From: Yinghuangia aomiensis
Lineage (GTDB): Bacteria > Actinomycetota > Actinomycetes > Streptomycetales > Streptomycetaceae
Direction of reading: 5' to 3'
DNA length: 64,000 nucleotides
Assembly: GCF_039542225.1 (NCBI RefSeq)
Contig: NZ_BAABHS010000015.1
Location: 1 to 64,000, forward strand
Shown here: positions 51,171 through 60,500 of the stretch, in pieces
Position numbering within the stretch: the stretch's first letter is position 1
Layout: each line of letters opens with the position of its first letter
Notes under the pieces: generated by a model
The model's input: the letters and a program-made list of their open reading frames with translations, nothing else
Database searches by the model: none
Told to the model about the DNA's origin: nothing
Position numbers and translations under genes: made by a program

Positions 51171-51207
51171 CCACCGCCACCCGACCGAGGACCGCCGAGG
51201 AGCCCGC

Positions 51208-52260
51208 ATGCAGAACCTGATGGACCACCAGCGCGACGACCTGCCGCGCTTCACCGCCGCCGCCGTACAGGCCGCGCCGGTGTTCCTCGACCCGGCAGCC
51301 ACCGTCGACAAGGCCGTCGCCCTCATCCACGAGGCCGCCGGACGAGGCGCACGGCTCGTCGTCTTCCCCGAGGTGTTCGTCCCCGGATACCCGTACTGGA
51401 ACTGGACGATGAACCCCGTCCAGGGCTCGCCCTGGTTCGAGAAGCTCTACCGCGCCTCGGTCGACATCCCCGGCCCGCACATCGACCGGCTCCGCGCCGC
51501 GGCGCGCGCGGCCGGCGCCGTGGTGGTCATCGGGGTCAACGAACGCGGCGCGCACAGCGTCGGCGAGCTGTACAACACGATGGTCACCATCGGCGCGGAC
51601 GGGACGGTCCTCGGCGTCCACCGCAAACTCGTCCCGACCTGGGCGGAGAAGCTCACCTGGACCGGCGGCGACGCGAGTTCCCTGCGCGTCCACCCCACGC
51701 CCGTCGGCCCGCTCGGCGTGCTCGCGTGCGGCGAGAACACGAACACCCTGGCCCGCTTCACCCTGCTGGCCCAAGGCGAACTCGTGCACGCGGCGAGCTA
51801 CATCGCCCTCCCGGTGGCACCCGCCGACTACGACATGGCCGAGGCCATCGCCGTCCGCGCCGCCGCGCACTGCTTCGAAGGCAAGGTCTTCACCGTCGTC
51901 GCCTGTTCGACCATCTCCCCGGAGATCGTGGACGCGGTCGCCGGGGACGACGACGAGGTCCGCAAGCAGCTCTCCCGCCCCCGCAGCGCGCTGTCCGGCA
52001 TCTTCGGCCCGGACGGCCGCCCGGTCACCGAACCGCTCGTCGACGACGAGGGCATCGTCTACGCCGACATCGACCTCAACCGCTGCGTCCAGCCCAAGCA
52101 GATGCACGACATCCTCGGCCACTACAACCGCTTCGACATCTTCAGCCTGCACGTCGACAACACGCCGCGCCGCCCGGTGACTTTCGCCGTCGACCCGGAA
52201 ACCCACACCGCAGCCGCCGTCCCTGCCGGGGACGGCGGCTGCGCAGAGGAGGAGTCATGA
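51208..52260 (+). CDS. nitrilase
   Basis: 350 aa from ATG at 51208, with GAGGAG upstream. Carbon-nitrogen hydrolase with a complete triad: E55 in VVFPEVFVPGYPYWNW, K140 in HRKLVPTWAEKLTW and C174 in LACGENTNTLARF. The CGENTN/LARF form matches true nitrilases (nitrile to acid plus ammonia) rather than amidases. It sits inside the aryl-CoA operon and its stop overlaps the dioxygenase start by ATGA. It therefore probably produces the pathway acid from an aryl nitrile such as 2-hydroxy- or 2-aminobenzonitrile (inference). Confidence 0.92.
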   Translation: MQNLMDHQRDDLPRFTAAAVQAAPVFLDPAATVDKAVALIHEAAGRGARLVVFPEVFVPGYPYWNWTMNPVQGSPWFEKLYRASVDIPGPHIDRLRAAARAAGAVVVIGVNERGAHSVGELYNTMVTIGADGTVLGVHRKLVPTWAEKLTWTGGDASSLRVHPTPVGPLGVLACGENTNTLARFTLLAQGELVHAASYIALPVAPADYDMAEAIAVRAAAHCFEGKVFTVVACSTISPEIVDAVAGDDDEVRKQLSRPRSALSGIFGPDGRPVTEPLVDDEGIVYADIDLNRCVQPKQMHDILGHYNRFDIFSLHVDNTPRRPVTFAVDPETHTAAAVPAGDGGCAEEES

Positions 52261-53378
52261 CACCGCGGGGAACCCGTCGGGACGACACCGTGCTCGGCCG
52301 CGCACGCGTGTCCGACACCCCGGAGTTGGAGGCCTACTACGCCGAACTCGCCGACCGCGAGGCAGGCGCGCTGTGGACCGTCGCCAACAAGATCGAGCCG
52401 TGGTACCCGCAGCCGCAGTCCGCCCCCGTGCTCTGGCGCTACGCCGAACTGCGCCCACTGGTCCGCAAAGCCCTCGACCTGGTCTCCGCCGACGACGCCG
52501 GCCGCCGTGTCGTCATGCTGGTCAACCCTGGCCGCCGCGACGTCAGCGCCGCCGTGGGACTGCTCTACACCGGCCTGCAGATCATGGGCCCGGGAGAGTC
52601 GATGACCGCCCACCGGCACCAGGCCGCGGCACTCCGGTTCGTGCACGAAGGCACCGGCGCGTGGACGATCGTCGACGGCGAGAAACTCCGCGTCGGCCCC
52701 GGCGACTTCGCCATCACCCCCAACGGCACCTGGCACGAGCACGGCAACGAAGGCGACGACGGGCCGGTCATCTGGCAGGACGGCCTCGACATCCCCCTGG
52801 TCAACGCGCTCGACGCCGGCTTCTACGAAGTCCACCCCGACCTGCACCAGCAGCCCGGCAAAGTCGTCAACGCATCCGTGGCCACGTACGGCGGCAACCT
52901 GCTGCCGTACGGCGCGGAGAAGTGGGCCCGGCCGTACTCGCCCCTGCTCGCCTGGCCGTGGGAAGCCACCTACGCGGCGCTGCGCGGCTTGGCCGACGCC
53001 GCCGAGGGCTCCCCGTACGACGGTGTGATCGCGGAGTACACCAACCCCGTCACCGGCGGCTCGGTCATGCCCACGATGGGCGCCCACATGCAGTTGCTCC
53101 GCCCCGGACAGGCCACGCGCGCCCACCGCCACACCGGCTCGGTCGTCTACACCGTCGCCAAGGGGCGGGGTGTCTCCGTGATCGCGGGGCAGCGCTTCCC
53201 GTGGCGCAAGGGCGACATCTTCGTCGTCCCGTCCTGGGCGTGGCACGAGCACGCCAACCTCGACGACTCCGACGACGCCTGCCTGTTCTCCTTCGACGAC
53301 TTCCCCGTCATGCGCTCGCTCGGCTTCCGGCGGGAAGAGGCGTATGCCGACAACGACGGACACCAGCCGACCCTCTGA
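52257..53378 (+). CDS. gentisate 1,2-dioxygenase-type ring-cleaving enzyme
   Basis: 373 aa from ATG at 52257, with GAGGAGG upstream. Bicupin. Cupin 1 has the Fe(II) ligands H119 and H121 in MTAHRHQAA and H160 in TPNGTWHEHG. The same positions are used in the related salicylate dioxygenase, as I recall. Cupin 2 has THAHRHTGSVVYTVAKGRG-like and WAWHEHAN motifs. The N-terminal region with LWTVANKIEPWYPQPQSAPVLWRY is typical of gentisate dioxygenases. It opens gentisate between C1 and C2 to maleylpyruvate; 5-hydroxyanthranilate is an alternative substrate. Confidence 0.92.
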   Translation: MTPRGTRRDDTVLGRARVSDTPELEAYYAELADREAGALWTVANKIEPWYPQPQSAPVLWRYAELRPLVRKALDLVSADDAGRRVVMLVNPGRRDVSAAVGLLYTGLQIMGPGESMTAHRHQAAALRFVHEGTGAWTIVDGEKLRVGPGDFAITPNGTWHEHGNEGDDGPVIWQDGLDIPLVNALDAGFYEVHPDLHQQPGKVVNASVATYGGNLLPYGAEKWARPYSPLLAWPWEATYAALRGLADAAEGSPYDGVIAEYTNPVTGGSVMPTMGAHMQLLRPGQATRAHRHTGSVVYTVAKGRGVSVIAGQRFPWRKGDIFVVPSWAWHEHANLDDSDDACLFSFDDFPVMRSLGFRREEAYADNDGHQPTL

Positions 53379-53400
53379 CCGGCACGACCAAGGAACCCCT

Positions 53401-54297
53401 ATGCGACTGATCACCTACACCCTCGGCGGCGGTGCGCCGCGGTTCGGTGCCGTGGCCGGCGACCGCGTCGTCGATGTCGCGGCCCTGGCCGCCGCCCACG
53501 GCGCGGACGTGCCCTCCGACTTGCTGTCCGTCGTCCAGGCCGGGCCGGACACCTGGGACCGGCTGCGGACTTTGCTGGCCTCGGCCTCCCCGTCCGACGC
53601 GGCGCACGCTCTCGCGGACGTCGGCCTGCGCGCCCCGCTCCGCCCCGGCAAGGTCGTCGGCATCGGCCTCAACTACGTCGAGCACGTCGAGGAGTCCAGC
53701 CGCAGCCTCGACACCGCCAAGGAACTCCCGGACCGGCCGGTCCTGTTCGGGAAGCCCGCCACGGCCGTCACCGGCCACGGGCAGCCGATCCTGCACAACG
53801 GCGACCTGACCCGGCAGCTCGACTGGGAATGCGAACTCGCCGTCGTCATCGGCCGCACGGCGTTCCGGGTCGCCGAAGACGACGCGTGGGACCACATTTT
53901 CGGCTACTCGATCATGAACGACATCAGCGCCCGCGACCAGCGCCGCTCGGGCCAGTGGTTCTTCTCCAAGGGCCAGGACTCCTACTGCCCCTTCGGTCCC
54001 GCCGTCGTCACCGCCGACGAGATCGCCGACCCGCTCGACCTCGACGTGTCGCTGCGCGTCAACGGCGAGACCAAGCAGAAGTCCAACACCCGCCACATGC
54101 TGTTCCGGATCCCGCGCCTGATCGCCGACATCACCTCCGGCATGACCCTCGAACCGGGCGACGTCATCTCGACCGGGTCGCCGTCCGGCGTCGGCGCGGG
54201 CATGGTGCCGCCGCAATTCCTGTGGCCCGGGGACCTGGTCGAGGCGACCGTCGAGGGCATCGGCACGCTCGCCAACCCCGTCGTCGACGCCCGCTGA
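53401..54297 (+). CDS. FAH-family acylpyruvate hydrolase
   Basis: 298 aa from ATG at 53401, preceded by AAGGA. The FAH fold has VVGIGLNYVEHVEE, RPVLFGKPATAVTGHGQPI, metal ligands in DWECELAVVIG and YSIMNDISARDQ, SKGQDSYCPFGP and the end LEPGDVISTGSPSGVGAGM. In gentisate pathways this family hydrolyses fumarylpyruvate or, when no isomerase exists, maleylpyruvate. The maleate isomerase gene that follows favours the second role: maleylpyruvate to pyruvate plus maleate. Confidence 0.9.
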   Translation: MRLITYTLGGGAPRFGAVAGDRVVDVAALAAAHGADVPSDLLSVVQAGPDTWDRLRTLLASASPSDAAHALADVGLRAPLRPGKVVGIGLNYVEHVEESSRSLDTAKELPDRPVLFGKPATAVTGHGQPILHNGDLTRQLDWECELAVVIGRTAFRVAEDDAWDHIFGYSIMNDISARDQRRSGQWFFSKGQDSYCPFGPAVVTADEIADPLDLDVSLRVNGETKQKSNTRHMLFRIPRLIADITSGMTLEPGDVISTGSPSGVGAGMVPPQFLWPGDLVEATVEGIGTLANPVVDAR

Positions 54298-54313
54298 GGA
54301 TCCGGAGCCCGCC

Positions 54314-55108
54314 ATGCCGCCCACCGCACCTCGTACCTACCGGATCGGCCAGATCGTGCCGAGTTCCAACGTCACGATGGAAACGGAGATACCCGCGATC
54401 CTGCGGGCCCGTGAGCGCATCGCGCCCGAACGGTTCACCTTCCACTCCAGCCGTATGCGCATGACGCACGTGACACCCGAACAGCTCAAAGCGATGGACG
54501 CGGACTCCGACCGCTGCGCCGACGAACTGTCCGACGCGCACGTCGACGTGCTCGGATATGCGTGCCTGGTCGCCATCATGAGCATGGGCCTGGGCTACCA
54601 CCGCGAGTCCGAGGCCAGGCTGCACGCGCGCACCGCCGCCAACGGCGCGCCCGCCCCCGTGGTCACCAGCGCCGGGGCCCTCGTCCACGGCCTGCGGACG
54701 CTCGGCGCCGCCAAGGTGGCCCTGGTCGCGCCGTACATGATGCCGCTCACCCGCACGGTCGTGGACTACCTGCGCCACGAAGGCATCGACGTGCTGGACT
54801 TCACCGCGCTCGAGATCCCCGGCAACCTCGACGTCGCGGCGCATGATCCGCTGCGGCTCCCGGGCATCGCCGCGTCGCTCGACCACGCCGACGCCGACGC
54901 GGTCGTGCTGTCGGCGTGCGTGCAGATGCCGTCGCTCGCCGCGGTCGAGGAGGCGGAGCAGAAGCTGGGCAAACCCGTTGTCTCGGCGGCCATTTGCACG
55001 GCGCACCAGATGCTCCGCGCACTGGACCTGCCGGCCGTGGCACCCGGCGCCGGACACCTGCTCTCGGGTGTGTACGCCGACTCTCCCCCGGCCGGGGCCG
55101 AACGGTAG
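54314..55108 (+). CDS. maiA: maleate cis-trans isomerase
   Basis: 264 aa from ATG at 54314. Asp/Glu racemase superfamily. The start YRIGQIVPSSNVTMETEIP and the two catalytic Cys, C84 in LGYACLVAIMSMG and C202 in VLSACVQMP, are those of maleate isomerase and arylmalonate decarboxylase. The Cys-Cys distance of 118 equals that of the Nocardia farcinica enzyme, as I recall. It converts maleate to fumarate without cofactor. Position after the hydrolase gene and before the regulator supports a role as the last step. Arylmalonate decarboxylase has one Cys, which argues against it. Confidence 0.88.
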   Translation: MPPTAPRTYRIGQIVPSSNVTMETEIPAILRARERIAPERFTFHSSRMRMTHVTPEQLKAMDADSDRCADELSDAHVDVLGYACLVAIMSMGLGYHRESEARLHARTAANGAPAPVVTSAGALVHGLRTLGAAKVALVAPYMMPLTRTVVDYLRHEGIDVLDFTALEIPGNLDVAAHDPLRLPGIAASLDHADADAVVLSACVQMPSLAAVEEAEQKLGKPVVSAAICTAHQMLRALDLPAVAPGAGHLLSGVYADSPPAGAER

Positions 55109-55159
55109 GGCGGCCCGGGGGCCGGTAAGATCGCCGCCGCACATGTCCTGGAGGCGATC

Positions 55160-56020
55160 ATGGCCGAGAGCGCGACCACCCGACCCAGCTCACTCATCAA
55201 CACCATCTACGGCGCGTTCGTCCGGCCGTGCGGCGGGTGGGTCTCGATCGCCGACCTGATCACCTTGATGGCGGAACTCGACGTCGACGCGCCGGCGGTC
55301 CGGTCGGCCATCGCCCGCCTGAAGAAGCGCGGCACGCTCGTCGGGGAGCGGCGCACCGGCACCGGCTACCGCCTGAGCCCCGCGATGGGCCCGGTCTTCG
55401 ACGAAGGCGACCGGCGGATCTTCGGCAACCTCGACCCGGCCCGGCTCGAGGACGGCTGGGTCATCGCGGTCTTCTCGGTCCCCGAGAGCGAGCGGGCGCA
55501 CCGCCACCAGCTGCGCTCGCGGCTGACCTGGCTGGGTTTCGGCAAGGTGTCGCCCGGGGTGTGGGTCGCGCCGGGCCGTCTCCTCGACGGCACCCGCGCG
55601 ACGCTGAAGCGGGTCGGCCTGAGCGACTACGTCCATCTCTTCGCCGGCGACTACGCCGCGTTCGCCGACCTGCCCGCCGCGGTCAGCGCGTGGTGGGACT
55701 TCCCGGCGATCGAAGAGCAGTACGCGTCCTTCACCGCCCGCTACGGGCCCATGGCCGCGTCGCTGCGCGCCGCCGAGGAGATCGAGCCGGACCGGGCGTT
55801 CCGCGACTACGTGCCGATGCTGACCGAGTGGCGGCGGCTGCCGTACCTCGACCCGGGCCTGCCCACCGAGCTGCTGCCGGACGACTGGAACGCGGTCGAG
55901 GCCCGGCGGGTGTTCACGGAGCTGCACGAACGCCTCGCCGGGCCGAGCCTCCGGCACGTGCGGAAGGTCACCGGGCTGGCCGAGACCGGGGCGGAGAGCG
56001 GGACGGAAACCGGGGCCTGA
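55160..56020 (+). CDS. PaaX-family repressor
   Basis: 286 aa from ATG at 55160, with GGAGG upstream. The N-terminal winged helix contains LINTIYGAFVRPCGGWVSIADLITLMAELDVDAPAVRSAIARLKKRGTL. The middle domain has DGWVIAVFSVPESERAHRHQLRSRLTWLGFGKVSPGVWVAP, and a C-terminal helical region follows. PaaX binds phenylacetyl-CoA or related aryl-CoA esters and releases DNA. Here it probably senses the aryl-CoA made by the ligase and controls the operon through the shared motifs at 46505 and 48753. Confidence 0.9.
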   Translation: MAESATTRPSSLINTIYGAFVRPCGGWVSIADLITLMAELDVDAPAVRSAIARLKKRGTLVGERRTGTGYRLSPAMGPVFDEGDRRIFGNLDPARLEDGWVIAVFSVPESERAHRHQLRSRLTWLGFGKVSPGVWVAPGRLLDGTRATLKRVGLSDYVHLFAGDYAAFADLPAAVSAWWDFPAIEEQYASFTARYGPMAASLRAAEEIEPDRAFRDYVPMLTEWRRLPYLDPGLPTELLPDDWNAVEARRVFTELHERLAGPSLRHVRKVTGLAETGAESGTETGA

Positions 56021-56109
56021 GCCCGCGCGTGTGCCGCGCTCAGGCCTCCGGCTCCGCCCGGTTCTCCAGGTCGACGTGCCTCACGGTCCGGGTCGCCGCC
56101 TTGCCGGCC

Positions 56110-57177
56110 TCACCCCGGCACCATCAGCCGCTCCCGCAGCGACGCCAGTGTCCGGGCCAGCAGCCGCGACACGTGCATCTGGGAGATCCCGACCCGCTCC
56201 CCGATCTGGGCCTGGGTCAGGTTGCCGTAGAAGCGCATCACGAGGATCGCCCGCTCACGCCCGGGCAGCTCGGCGAGCAGCGGCCGTAGAGCCTCGCGGT
56301 ACTCCACCAGGTCCAGCTCGTGGTCCTCGGCACCGAGGCGGTCGCCCACCGTCTCCTGGCCTTCGGCGTCGCCGTAGGCCGTCTCGTCCAGGGAGGTCGC
56401 GGTGTAGACCGTGCACGCGTCGAGGCCTTCGACCACCTCCTCCTCGGTGATCCCGATCCGTTCGGCGAGTTCGCGCGGGGTCGGGGTGCGGCCGAGGGTC
56501 GCGGTCAGTTCGTCGGTGGCGCGGAGCAGTTCGGTGCGGAGTTCGCGGAGGCGCCGCGGCACCCGGACCGACCACGACGTATCGCGGAAGAAACGTTTGA
56601 TCTCGCCGATGATCGTCGGCATGGCGTAGGCCATGAAGCTGCTGCCGCGGTCGGCTTCGTAGCGGTCGATGGCCTTGATCAGGCCGATCGTGCCGACCTG
56701 GACGATGTCCTCGACCGGTTCGCCGCGGCGCCGGTAGCGGCCCGCGGCGTGCCGGACCATCGGCAGGTTGAGTTCGACCAGCAGGCCGCGCACGTAACTG
56801 TGCTGGGCGGTGCCCGGCTCCAGCCGGGCCAGCCGGGCGAGCAAGGCGTCGCCGGCCTCCCGGGCGAGCGGGGTGGGCAGGTGGTGGAGCAGTTGCGGAT
56901 AAGCGAGCAGTTCGTCGACGTTGACGCCCGGCTCGTCGACCGGCTCTTCGGCCGGCTCGTCGGCGAGGTCGCCGGGCGGCAGCTCGGCGAGGTCGTCGGC
57001 CAGGCCCTCGGACGGTTCGCCCGCGGGCGTTCCGGCGAGTTCCTCGGCCAGGTCGTCGGCGAGGTCGTCGGCAAGCGCGCGGGGGTCGGCACCAGCGGGC
57101 ACGCTCGTGGGCTCGGCCTTCGCGAGCCGGGGGCGCTGGCCCCGGGTCACGGCGGCGTCGTCGAGGCGCACAGCCAT
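56110..57177 (-). CDS. SigB/SigF-type RNA polymerase sigma factor
   Basis: 355 aa from ATG at 57177, with GGGAG upstream; a start at 57204 is in frame. Region 2 is VEDIVQVGTIGLIKAIDRYEADRGSSFMAYAMPTIIGEIKRFFRDTSWSVRVPRRL. Region 3 is RTPTPRELAERIGITEEEVVEGLDA and region 4 is LPGRERAILVMRFYGNLTQAQIGERVGISQMHVSRLLARTL. These are typical of stress/development sigma factors of SigB, SigF and SigG. Residues about 30-95 form an acidic extension with DDLAEELAG-like repeats, absent from most members. Partner anti-sigma genes are not adjacent. Confidence 0.9.
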   Translation of the reverse strand: MAVRLDDAAVTRGQRPRLAKAEPTSVPAGADPRALADDLADDLAEELAGTPAGEPSEGLADDLAELPPGDLADEPAEEPVDEPGVNVDELLAYPQLLHHLPTPLAREAGDALLARLARLEPGTAQHSYVRGLLVELNLPMVRHAAGRYRRRGEPVEDIVQVGTIGLIKAIDRYEADRGSSFMAYAMPTIIGEIKRFFRDTSWSVRVPRRLRELRTELLRATDELTATLGRTPTPRELAERIGITEEEVVEGLDACTVYTATSLDETAYGDAEGQETVGDRLGAEDHELDLVEYREALRPLLAELPGRERAILVMRFYGNLTQAQIGERVGISQMHVSRLLARTLASLRERLMVPG

Positions 57178-57387
57178 ACAAGGTCTCCCAAACCGGACGG
57201 ACATATACCGAAACCCCGAGCGGACCCGAGTCTGTGACGTCGGACACGCGAGAGCAAGAGCCCTGAAGAGTTACGGAAGCCACCAAAACACCACAAAAAC
57301 GGATGCTACCGGTGAAAACGCGCCCACGGCGGGGCCGAAAAGCTGCAAAAAATCCGATGAGACGCCCCCCGATCGGCGCAACGAAAA

Positions 57388-57453
57388 CGCCGCGCGGGGA
57401 CGTCCGGTCCCACGGAGTCGGACGACTCCGGGACCCGACGTCCCCACGCGGCG
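57388..57453. terminator. long hairpin terminator downstream of pyc
   Basis: Outer arms of 17 bp (57388-57404 and 57437-57453, one mismatch) with a second inner stem GGTCCC...GGGACC. The hairpin lies 48 bp after the pyruvate carboxylase stop. The rest of the 57184-57500 gap shows no gene. Confidence 0.85.
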
Positions 57454-57500
57454 CTGTGTCTCACACCCGGCGGGCACGCAGCCGGGCGACCGTGGACGGG

Positions 57501-60500
57501 CTAGCCGACGACCACCAGCAGGTCGCCCGCCTCGACCGACGCGACCGTGTCGATCGCGAGGCGCTGCACCGTCCCGGCCGCCGACGCGGTGATCGACGCC
57601 TCCATCTTCATCGCCTCGATGGTGGCCACCGTCTGCCCGGTCTCGACCGCGTCGCCGACGCCCACCTGGAGGGTGACGACGCCGCTGAACGGCGCGGCGA
57701 CGTGGTTCGGGTTGTCCGGGTTGGCGCGCTCGCTCTCCGGGCGGGCCGGCTTGACCGACCGGTCGCGGACCGACAGCACGCGCGGCTGGCCGTTCATCCG
57801 GCAGTACACGGTGCGGTAGCCGCGCTCGTCGGCCTCGCCGATCGCCTCCACCGCGAGGTAGAGCGCGACGCCCGGGGACAGCTCGACGGTCAGTTCCTCG
57901 CCCGGCTTGAGGCCGTGCAGGAACGCCTGGGTCGGCACCACCGACACGTCGCCGTAGAGGCGGCGGGCTTCCTCGAAGTCGCGCGCCGGGCCCGGGAAGA
58001 GCAGCCGGTTGAGCGTCCCGCGCACGTCGTCGCCGTCGAGGGCGGCGTCCTGCTCGGGGGTCAGCGCGACGGTGCGCGGCGCGGTGGTGTTGCGGCCGGC
58101 CAGCGCGCGGGTGCGGAACGGCTCGGGCCAGCCGCCGGGCGGCGTGCCGAGTTCGCCCTGCAGGAAGCCGATGACGCTGTCCGGGATGTCGAACGCCGCC
58201 GGGTCGTCCTCGAACTTGGCCGGGTCCGCGCCGACCGCGCTGAGGTGCAGCGCGAGGTCGCCGACGACCTTGGACGACGGGGTGACCTTGACGATGTTGC
58301 CGAGGATCCGGTTGGACGCCGCGTAGGCGTCCTCGATCTGCTCGAACTTGTGGCCGAGGCCGAGCGCGATCGCCTGCTGGCGCAGGTTGGACAGCTGGCC
58401 GCCGGGGATCTCGTGGCGGTACACGCGGCCGGTCGGCGCGGGCAGGCCGGACTCGAACGGCGCGTACACCTCGCGCACCGCGGCCCAGTACGGCTCCAGG
58501 TCGCACAGTGCGTCCAGCGACAGCCCGGTGGCCCGCGGCGTGTGGTCGGTCGCGGCGACGATCGCGGACAGCGGCGGCTGGCTGGTGGTGCCCGCCAGCG
58601 CGGCCGACGCGCCGTCGATCGCGTCGACGCCCGCCTCGATCGCGGCCAGGTAGGTGGCCAGCTGGCCGCCCGCGGTGTCGTGCGTGTGCAGGTGGACCGG
58701 CAGGTCGAACCGCTCGCGCAGCGCGGACACCAGGGTCCGGGCGGCGGGCGCGCGGAGCAGGCCGGCCATGTCCTTGATGCACAGCACATGGACGCCGGCC
58801 TCGACGAGCTGCTCGGCGAGCCGCAGGTAGTAGTCGAGCGTGTAGAGCTGCTCGCCCGGGTTCGCGAGGTCGCCGGTGTAGCAGAGCGTGCCTTCGGCGA
58901 TGGCGTGCGTGCCGAGGGTCGCTTCGATCGCGGGGCGCATCGCTTCGATGTCGTTGAGCGCGTCGAAGATGCGGAAGATGTCGATGCCGGTGGCGGCGGC
59001 CTCTTCGACGAACTTCGCGCACACCTTGTCCGGGTACGGGGTGTACCCGACGGTGTTGCGGCCGCGGAGCAGCATCTGGATGTTGAGGTTCGGCATGGCC
59101 GTGCGCAGCGTGCCGAGCCGCTCCCACGGGTCCTCGGTGAGGAAGCGCAGCGCGACGTCGTATGTCGCGCCGCCCCACGCCTCGACGCTCAGCAACTCCG
59201 GCGTCAGCCGCGCGACATGCGGGGCCGCGGCGGCCAGGTCGAAGGTGCGCACACGTGTCGCGAGCAGCGACTGGTGCGCGTCGCGGAACGTGGTGTCGGT
59301 GACGGCGAGCGCCTCCTGGGCGCGCAGCGCGTCGGCGAAGCCCTTCGCGCCGAGTTCGAGCAGCCGCTGCCGGGAGCCGGACGGGGCGTCCGCGTCGGCC
59401 GCGGGGGCCGGGAGTTCCGGCAGCTTGGTGCGCGGGGCGGCGAGCGCGGGCGCGGGCCCGTGCGGCCGGTTCACGGTGACGTCGGCGAGGTAGGCGAGCA
59501 GGCGGGTGCCGCGGTCCGCGCCGGCGCGGGCGCGCAGCAGGTCGGGGCGGTCCTCGATGAACGAGGTCGTGACCTTGCCGTCGCGGAACTCCGGGTCGTC
59601 GAGGACGGCCTGGAGGAACGGGATGTTGGTGGCCACGCCGCGGATGCGGAACTCGGCGACCGCGCGCCGCGCGCGGGCGACGGCGTCGCCGAAGGTGCGG
59701 CCCCGGCAGGTCAGCTTGACCAGCATCGAGTCGAAGTACGGCAGGACTTCGGCGCCGGTGAAGGTGCCGCCGTCGAGCCGCACGCCCGCGCCGCCCGGCG
59801 AGCGGTACGCGGAGACCGTGCCGGTGTCCGGCCGGAACTCGAGCGACGGGTCCTCGGTGGTGATGCGGCACTGCAGCGCGGCGCCCTGCACCCGGATGTT
59901 CTCCTGGGCGAGCCCGAGGTCGGCGAACGTGGCGCCGGACGCGATGCGCAGCTGGGACTGCACGAGGTCGATGCCGGTGACCTCTTCGGTGACCGTGTGC
60001 TCGACCTGGATGCGCGGGTTCATCTCGATGAACACGTAGCGGCCGCGCTCGTCGAGGAGGAACTCCACGGTGCCCGCGTTGCGGTAGCCGATGGTCTCGG
60101 CGAAGCGGACGGCGTCGGCGCAGATGCGGGCGCGCAGCTCGGGGTCGAGGTGCGGTGCCGGGGCGATCTCGACGACCTTCTGGTGGCGGCGCTGCACGGA
60201 GCAGTCGCGCTCGTACAGGTGCACGACGTTGCCGTCGGCGTCGGCGAGGACCTGCACCTCGATGTGCCGCGGGCGGACGACGGCCTCTTCCAGGAAGACC
60301 GTCGGGTCGCCGAACGCGGTCTGCGCTTCGCGCATCGCGGTCTCGACGGCGGCGCGCAGGTCGTCGCGGCGGTCGACCCGGCGCAGGCCGCGGCCGCCGC
60401 CGCCGGCCGCGGCCTTGACGAAGATCGGGAAGCCGATCTCGTCGGCGGCGGCGAGCAGCGCCTCGATGTCGTCCTGCGGGTCCGCCGTGCGGAGCGTCGG

